Shown here: positions 57,359-64,000 of the stretch, piece after piece
Numbering within the stretch: the stretch's first letter is position 1
How the letters are laid out: every line of letters starts with the position of its first letter
Assembly (NCBI RefSeq): GCF_031143425.1
Contig: NC_090440.1
Coordinates: 1,268,877,123 to 1,268,941,122, forward strand
Origin: Pleurodeles waltl
Taxonomy: Eukaryota; Chordata; Amphibia; Caudata; Salamandridae
Length of the DNA stretch: 64,000 nt
Direction of reading: 5' to 3'
The notes under the pieces: model-generated
What the model was told of the DNA's origin: nothing
Database searches by the model: none
The model's input: only the letters and a program-made list of their open reading frames with translations
Program-made: the position numbers and the translations under genes

Positions 57359-60183
57359 TTGAGGATGCCACCATAATAAAAAGGGCACTTTTTGTGGTTT
57401 AGCCTGAGATATTCTTAAACTGAATCTGGACCAGAGTTACCTGTCCAATTAGATAATATCTAAGAACTCCCTTAAGAGAGCCCTCCGTGAGGATGAGTCT
57501 GCCCTGGTTATATTATCTTAACCGGGTGGGATGAGGTGGCCGATGATGAAGCATGTCACGTTATGTGTGTGAGCCCACCTTGTTCAAATCTTTGGGATGT
57601 CTGGGGACTCCTGAACAGAAAGGTTATCAGTACAGGTCCTTAAGAAAAGAGATCTAGGGTAACGGTTTTGGAGTAATAATGTAATCGACAGTACATATAT
57701 CATGTGCCTTTACATTACTAATGTAAAGGAACACATCTATATTGTATTAATGAAGGTATATTCACTGTAGAGATTTAGAAGTGCATATGTAAATGTGTTC
57801 CGATGTGTGATTTTTAATATACTAAATTGCAGCACTCATGCACATTTATATTCATGTATTTTGGCTATGGTATTATGATATAAGTGCATATAATGTTGTT
57901 TCATTTGTAATTTAAGTATTCATTTATAATCACAAGATGCACATATAATCTTGTTTTCCAAATGTGCATTCATTGCCATTTTAAGTAATCATAACCAAAG
58001 GCCTGAAATTTGTAATTCTTATTTGTTGACCTTCAACGTTCTTTCTTTGTAGGCACGTTCTTAGTTAATGAAAGGCATGTTGGTTGTGAAAGATAGTGGG
58101 GTATGGGAGGATACTTTGGCAAGGACAAAAGGAGCGCTAATAAACTGAGAAAACTCCTGTTTTTGTACCCAGCACAGAGAGACATTAAAGGCTGTCCTGA
58201 CATTTAAATTGTGGGATGTTGTCAGATTCAACTGTGTAAAGGAAATGTAAACCAGTAGATTTGATAATGTAGACTGCTCGAAGGTTCTGTGGGTTTAATT
58301 GGTACACACCTAGTTAGATAACAGCAGATTCTCTTTAACTTTTGATAATGCCTGATTCCCTTGAGACTTCTCTATTGTTATTCCTTTGTGTGGCTTCATA
58401 CTATACATCACCTCTCTATCAGAAGCTCTATGAGGTTTCTGTTATGCTGACACTTTCCCATGTTCCCATAAATTCTAATATTTTCAGAGAATCAACTAGG
58501 ATTTCCTTCAGTTTAGTTTAGTTAGGGTACCTAATTTAACTTAGTTCCATCAATGACTGAGCAAGAGGATCACAACCTGTGTACTGATAAACAATTCCTA
58601 TTTATCATCTTTTGTATTGCCTCAACTCACATTCTTGTGCTTATATGATTTAACTTAATGCAACGCTTTGCTTCACTTTTGGATATTCTGAACAGCATGT
58701 TCTTGAGATTTATCAGTTTGGCTCTTAATTTGTAATAAGCCATAGAACTTTATCCTCCACCTTCTGGATTTAATGCATGATCAAACATAGTGCACTGTTA
58801 CTTGATTAGAAGTGCTAATTTTAACTCCTGTTTACCCATAGGGACTCCTAACAAAGGTCAGAGCGTCATCAGTACAATTAGTGCAAAAGGAGATCCATCC
58901 CCTCTCCTTCATCCCTGGTTTCTGTACGCATTAGCAAAATTGCATGTTCACCTCTATTTTAAGAACCGTAGTGCTCCCCACAAGACATTCATGTGGGTCA
59001 TACATTGAACATATCTAGATACTATCTACAAATACATGATTTGCACATTTTTCACATTTTTCTACCTATAAGGATCGTGAAGTTCAACATAATGCTACAC
59101 CACTTCGAGGTAAATCACATATATTGGTATGTGCTACCAAATGAGCACATGCCTGACTAGCTTCCCAATCAATGTGTCTGCACCACTGGAGCCATTCTGC
59201 ACCACGATACCCACTTCCTGGACTGTAAAATGTCCTCTATTTCCTCTTATGTTTGTTTCTGTCACTTTCTTTCTGTGAACTCTGACGAGTCCCCGGATGT
59301 GCCTTAGTAATATCCTAGTTTACGGCCTGATTCAGAAAGGTAAGCTTACACTTTTGTGTAAATTTACTATTTGTGGCCATTCACAAACCTCAAGTTAATA
59401 GTAAGTTTAGTCAGGTCGAGAATTCTGCACAAAAAAAGATAAGCCTGTCCTGTCCTTCTATGTCAATGAAAAGAAAGAGAATAGTTTTTAATTTGATATA
59501 ACATTTAGATTTCCTAAATCCATTGCTAACCAATGGTATGTATTTTAAAATGTCACAATATGTATCTGTATAACATTTTGTTCAGATCAAAAAGCTTGTA
59601 TTTGTTGCAGGAACTCTCTTACCTCTTTTTGCTCGTTTTCCTGCTGTCTACTCTCCACTTTTGTTCCATTTGGAGATGGTTTTACCAGGGTACTTTCAGC
59701 ATTTTACACTTGCTCATATTCATTTGCATTTGACACTGTTTTCCGTTAGAGGCTTAAACTGTAACTTACTTGGCACAAATAGCACTATAAGTTTGTTTGA
59801 ACTTAATATCAAAATTGCAGGACATGTGCGCAATGAATGTCTCTTTCTAAGATTACACAATCTCATGTCCTCATGCAGTGCACTTCTTACTTATTCTAAA
59901 ATGCCCACTTAATTGTTTGACTTGTTTTTAAACTTGATTACTTAATATTTCTCCTGACAATCTTTGTGCTAGAGCACACAATTGATTTTCTGCTTTAAAA
60001 TCTTTGCGGTGGCTACATTCTCAATGTGACATTAACTATATTCAATGAGTAAATCTAATAAAAAAGAGACAATTGAGAGCCTCTTGCTAATTAATTTTAG
60101 CATATTATTTACTTCACTTTGTCTTCCACTGTTCCTGTGAATCAACCTTTCTGAAAAGAGGAACGTGTCAACAGAGGCACACA
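57359..60183. other. no gene seen
   Basis: AT-rich DNA. A perfect hairpin CCTTTACATTA/TAATGTAAAGG lies at about 57708-57731. 59325-59420 starts GGCCTGATTCAGAAAGG, resembling a MITE end, but I found no partner end. Confidence 0.4.
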
Positions 60184-60708
60184 ATGGGGCAGATTTAAGA
60201 AATGCATTCAATGCAGTGCCACTTTTCTTGCGCCCTTTGGCGTCCCCGCTAACACCACCATGTATGCGCTGTAATTAACATATGGTGCACCATGGCTGTA
60301 GTTAGGGAAAATGTTGACACTAGTTTGGCACTTTGCAAGGTTAGCACCAAAAATGTTGATGCTAATCCTGCAAAGCACATTGAGGCCCACTGAAAACAAC
60401 GGCATGCCTCCTTTTAATGTCTGCTCTGTGCTGGCATTACAAATGACGCTAGAAATAGCACAAAGAAATCCTTTAGATTGCATTGTCCAATTTTTGCATT
60501 CCCCCCATGGGGAAATGCTCCGCCTTGCATACAATATGCCGGTGCAAGCAAAATGTGGCACAAGGGATTACAAAGTGGCACAGTGTATGCACTGGCCAAT
60601 TTTGTAAATATGGCGTGGCATTTTTGCCATAATATCGCCACATTAGTGTCAAAAAGATGACACTAATGCAGCGATATATGGTCCTAGGCCCTCTTGAATC
60701 AGAGCCTA
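60184..60708 (+). mobile_element. MITE (GGGGCAGATTTAAG family)
   Basis: Left end GGGGCAGATTTAAGAA; the inverted right end GGCTCTGATTCAAGAGG is a decayed match. No ORF of its own. The right half matches the fragment at 23035-23228. Internal inverted words such as TAGTGTCA/TGACACTA occur near 60644-60665. Confidence 0.6.
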
Positions 60709-61299
60709 CATGTTGGGTTCAAGAGATTCATTCTTGGGAAAATTGAAGTCTGGATTGAGTATTTGTTAGGTATAGCTTTGCATTGATGGGTCCGTTTTAA
60801 ACTGCTTATTATCTGGACCTTTATTGAAAACTACTGAGCTGTTAAATCAGCTCTTAAAATTGAATCTGAATTGAAATTGATTTTGATTTTACTGTGATTT
60901 TAAAATATTTTACCTTCACTATAGCTAAACTTGCTCATTTTGCACACAGACTGCAATGAGATTAGAGCTTGGTTGATGGGGGGGGGGGGCATGAGCACAC
61001 CAGGCAATGCCATCTTGGTAACACTACAGAATGAAGGTCAGGGCATGGTTGCTCTGCTGGCGTGCCAAATGTGCACCAAGGGCAAACCTCACTGCGCCCA
61101 AACGGGACCAGGGAGCAAGCCCCGTACTCGCCCAACACCAAATAAGTTAAATAGCTCATCCCTACAACTGAAGGCTCTTATGGGAAACACAAAGGAAGAG
61201 CAACTCCTTCCTACTGACCTTTACAACATGAAATTGCAATGTAGTAGTTGCTCTATCCCCCTTTCAGATCCCCTCACCAAAACCCGCTACTAGATTAAT
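60709..61299. other. no gene assigned
   Basis: 60931-61293 holds an open plus-strand frame of 120 residues with a short poly-G run near 60981-60989. It may be the 5' part of the LINE that follows, but no domain is visible. Confidence 0.3.
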
Positions 61300-62374
61300 G
61301 ATTAATTGACACATACGTGATCAACTCCCTGCTCACAAACTCGATCTCTTCTCCTTCTTGGAGGAAAAAAAACCTAATGCAGTCTTCCTGATGGAAACTT
61401 GGCTCCATGCAGAATTAGGACCAGGTATCAATCAAGCCCTGTCTCTGGGCTACCACATATGCCGAAGAGATAGACCAGACAGAAAGGGGAGAGGGTTGCC
61501 ATTGTTTTCAAAGATGCTTTTAAAAGCTTGGATGAAACTATTCCCATCCCAGAATGTGAAAGCATGGCATTCCCCATCACCTTAGCCCTTTACCTATACC
61601 TCCTCCAGCACACTCCTTTACAGGCCCCTTTGTCCATGGAGCCATTTTTCTCAGGCCCTTCTAAATTTAATCGGAGGTGGGCAATAAGCAAACCAATTTT
61701 CACTGCACCGGGTGAGTTCCGTATACATCTGAAAGACCCAACAGGCACCAAGCCCCTGGGATTCTGAACAATTTATCAGCCATACAAATGTCCCAAAAAG
61801 TCCTCAGTCCAGCACATGAGAAAGGCCACCTGCTTAACACCATTTTCTTCAACGATCCCCAGCTAAATGCCCTGAACCCTTTCCTTGTTACTTGGTCAGA
61901 CCATTACTTGAGTCCCTTCCACATGAACACTCAAAGCACCAGCACACTTCCTATATCTATCACTCGAAGAGACCGTACCTGATCAAAAATTAACAGCCAA
62001 AAATGGAAGCATACTCTGAGGCCATCCAGATCTGATCTAGGGACGGACCCACAGAGCGTGAATGACAAGGTCATCCACTGGATTAGTCACTGACTTGACC
62101 AGGTCATCCTTATAAAAACTCTCAAGGCCTTCCAAGGATAAATCTGCTTCCTGGCACGCCACCATCTCCTGACCTTAAATAAAGAATGTAAAAAAGCTGA
62201 AAGACAATGGAGGAGAGATTACGGAGAACCCAGTAAACAAGAATATTGAGAAACTATGAGGAGGTACCACTATGAAACCAAAAAGGCACAAGCCTTTTAT
62301 TACGACACTAGGATTAGCTGTGCTGCCAACACCCCATGAGAAATGTTCCAGATTATGAAAACTCTATTAGAAAC
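61300..62374 (+). mobile_element. CR1/L2-like LINE fragment (endonuclease region)
   Basis: Plus-strand APE-endonuclease signals across frames: VFLMETWLHAELGP near 61382-61423, LGYHICRRDRPDRKGRG near 61445-61497, GHLLNTIFFNDPQLNALNP and TWSDHYLSPF near 61816-61920, then the charged region AERQWRRDYGE and KAQAFYYDTR near 62200-62320 that precedes the RT. Broken by frameshifts. The RT itself is absent because an LTR starts at 62375. Confidence 0.8.
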
Positions 62375-63602
62375 TGTTAGAAATGGGGTCTTTGGTTGGC
62401 AGTTCGGTTACCCCCTGTCCAAGCAAGGACCCTCACTCTAGTCAGGGTAAAGGAGAATCACCCTCAGCTAACCCCGCACACCCCGTTGATAGCTTGGCAC
62501 GAGCCAGCAGGCTTAACTTCAGAGTGCTAGGTGTAAAGTATTTGTACCAACACACACAGTCACCTAATGAAAACACTACAAAATGAAACAGCACAGGTTT
62601 AGAAAATAGAAAATATTTTCTAAACAAAACAAGACCAAAACGACAAAAATTCAACATACACAAGTCAAGTTGTTAATTAAAAAGCAAAAAGAGTCTTAAA
62701 TCCTTGAGAAAACAGGTAAAACACTGTTAGCATTCAAAAGTACCTGGGTAGTGTCAAAATACCACACACAGGTGAGTGTGCATCGAAAAAGGTAAGTGGT
62801 GCGTCAATTTCTTACCCGCAAGCGGAACCGTGCATCGTTTCTCTTTCTCCGGCTGGGTCAGTGTGCGTCATTTTTCCTCCCTGCAGGGGAGCAATGCGTC
62901 GATTTGGGCAGCACTTGGGTCCAGGCAGGCGTTGCGTTGTTTTTCTGCACCCAGCAAGGTTTGCATAAAAAAATCCTGCTGCACAGTGTGGGATGCAACG
63001 CTAACAGCCTCCATCAGCGAGTGTTGTGCATCATTCTTCCAGCTATGTGCATCGGTTTTCCAGCTACGATGCCGGTGGAGTGTTGATTCCTGCCGTGAAG
63101 CCAGCGGCACGTCGTTTTTCAGCCACGTCTCGGAAGGGACGTCTATATTTTCCCTGCACGGAGGTCTGTGCATGGATTTTCAGTCTTGGTCTGCCAGCTT
63201 CACCTCCCAAGGCCCCAGGAACTGGATAGGGCACCACTTGGCAGGAGTCTCAGCAGAGAGTCCAGGTGCTGGCAGAAGTCTTTGATGGCCCTGAGACTTC
63301 AACAACAGGAGGCAAGCTCAGGACAAGCCCTTGGAGATTTCTTCACGAGCAGGAAGGCACACAAAGTCCAGTCTTTATCCCCTGGCACAGGCAGAAGCAG
63401 CAACTGCAGGATAGCTCCACGAAGCACAGTCTCAGGCAGGGCAGCACTTCTCCCCAGCTCTTCAGTTCTTCTCCAGGCAGAGGTTCCTCTTGATGTCCAG
63501 AAGTGATCTAAATTCTGTGGTTTTGGGTGCCCTTCTTATACCCATTTTGCCCTTTGAAGTAGGCTTACTTCAAAGGAAAGTCTCTCTTGTCTGTGAAATC
63601 CT
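62375..63602 (+). repeat. large LTR fragment
   Basis: It begins TGTTAGAAATGGGGTCTTTG, a TG start abutting the LINE. The body has many GTGCGTC/GCGTCG-type words at 62790-63140. It ends inside TTCAAAGGAAAGTCTCTCTTG at about 63600, without the canonical 3' half, so it is partial. Identity with an LTR I remember from newts is a recollection, not a search result. Confidence 0.6.
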
Positions 63603-63901
63603 GGGTGAGTCTTTGGTCAACTGTGGAGTTGACACCCTTTTGGGATACCATACAGGAACTAATTTCTTATGACAAACAAGTCCGTGCCCCATGGCTTAGG
63701 CATGTTAAAAACCTGTGTGAAATAGTTAAAATGAGTGAAAGATGGACGTTTCTAATAGAATTAGATAAAGGTGTCACTCAGAAATTGAAACCAGTCTATG
63801 GGGAATCTATTTTGATGTGGATCGGGAAAGATCAGATTGAGGGGAGAATAACTGAGCAGTTCTGGAATCACAAATGTCTCCCCAGCTTTGAATCCTACTA
63901 G
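63587..63901 (+). other. unrecognised ORF remnant
   Basis: A 104-residue open plus-strand frame ending at a TAG at 63899, coding-like (PWLRHVKNLCEIVKMSERWTF and ending HKCLPSFESY), followed by more coding-like sequence after the stop. It abuts the LTR end, which may be a retroelement junction. No domain recognised. Confidence 0.3.
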
Positions 63902-64000
63902 GATAGGATTTACCCACTCCAGGCAAAATGTTTGCATGGAAAATTAAAAATTGGTGTATTGCCATTAAAATAATTTACATCAAAATTGGTTAAACAAGCC
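63902..64000. other. window end
   Basis: AT-rich; continues the preceding uncertain stretch. Confidence 0.3.

Overview
The window is repeat-dominated vertebrate DNA in which I recognise no host gene, exon, tRNA or rRNA. The repeat families (PIF/Harbinger with separate SANT/Myb-like genes, Penelope-like retroelement with hammerhead-like motifs, Tc1/mariner, piggyBac-type TTAA element, gammaretrovirus-like ERV, CR1/L2-type LINEs, large LTRs, palindromic MITEs) and the low gene density suggest a giant amphibian genome, most likely a salamander. Several repeats (the LTR at 62375, the MITE at 15775) resemble ones I remember from Pleurodeles-type newts. That assignment is an inference from memory.

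Layout. 1-9700: an old minus-strand endogenous retrovirus (gag 8788-6800, protease 6705-6130, RT, RNase H to about 4030, env TM 1331-860), with a minus-strand CR1/L2-like LINE (3938-1340) where integrase and env SU should be. 9700-25635: LTR fragments including a head-to-head inverted pair, an 888-bp MITE made of hairpins (15775-16662), a palindrome-flanked G-rich minisatellite (17940-19140), a large LTR (20111-22215) and unassigned DNA.

25639-53720: a nest of insertions. The outer shell is Harbinger A, with matching terminal inverted repeats 28 kb apart. Inside it lies a Penelope-like element (32170-52660) bounded by about 550-bp inverted repeats, each with a hammerhead-like motif. The Penelope coding region is split by a hairpin MITE (32760-33381, TSD TTA), a 7-kb piggyBac-type element (33916-40876, TTAA target) carrying two satellite arrays and a cascade of hairpins, and a second, oppositely oriented Harbinger (B, 41449-50159, TSD CAA). 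Both Harbingers have the same three-gene layout: a SANT/Myb-like gene, a convergent DDE transposase, and a second SANT-like gene divergent from the transposase.

53721-64000: a second hammerhead-like motif (55657-55720), a nearly perfect Tc1/mariner copy (55796-57356) with an open 338-aa transposase whose third catalytic acid is Ala, a MITE (60184-60708), a plus-strand CR1/L2-like LINE fragment (61300-62374) cut by an LTR (62375-about 63602), and an unrecognised ORF at the end.

Relative ages follow from the nesting: Harbinger A is older than the Penelope element, which is older than the MITE, the piggyBac element and Harbinger B.
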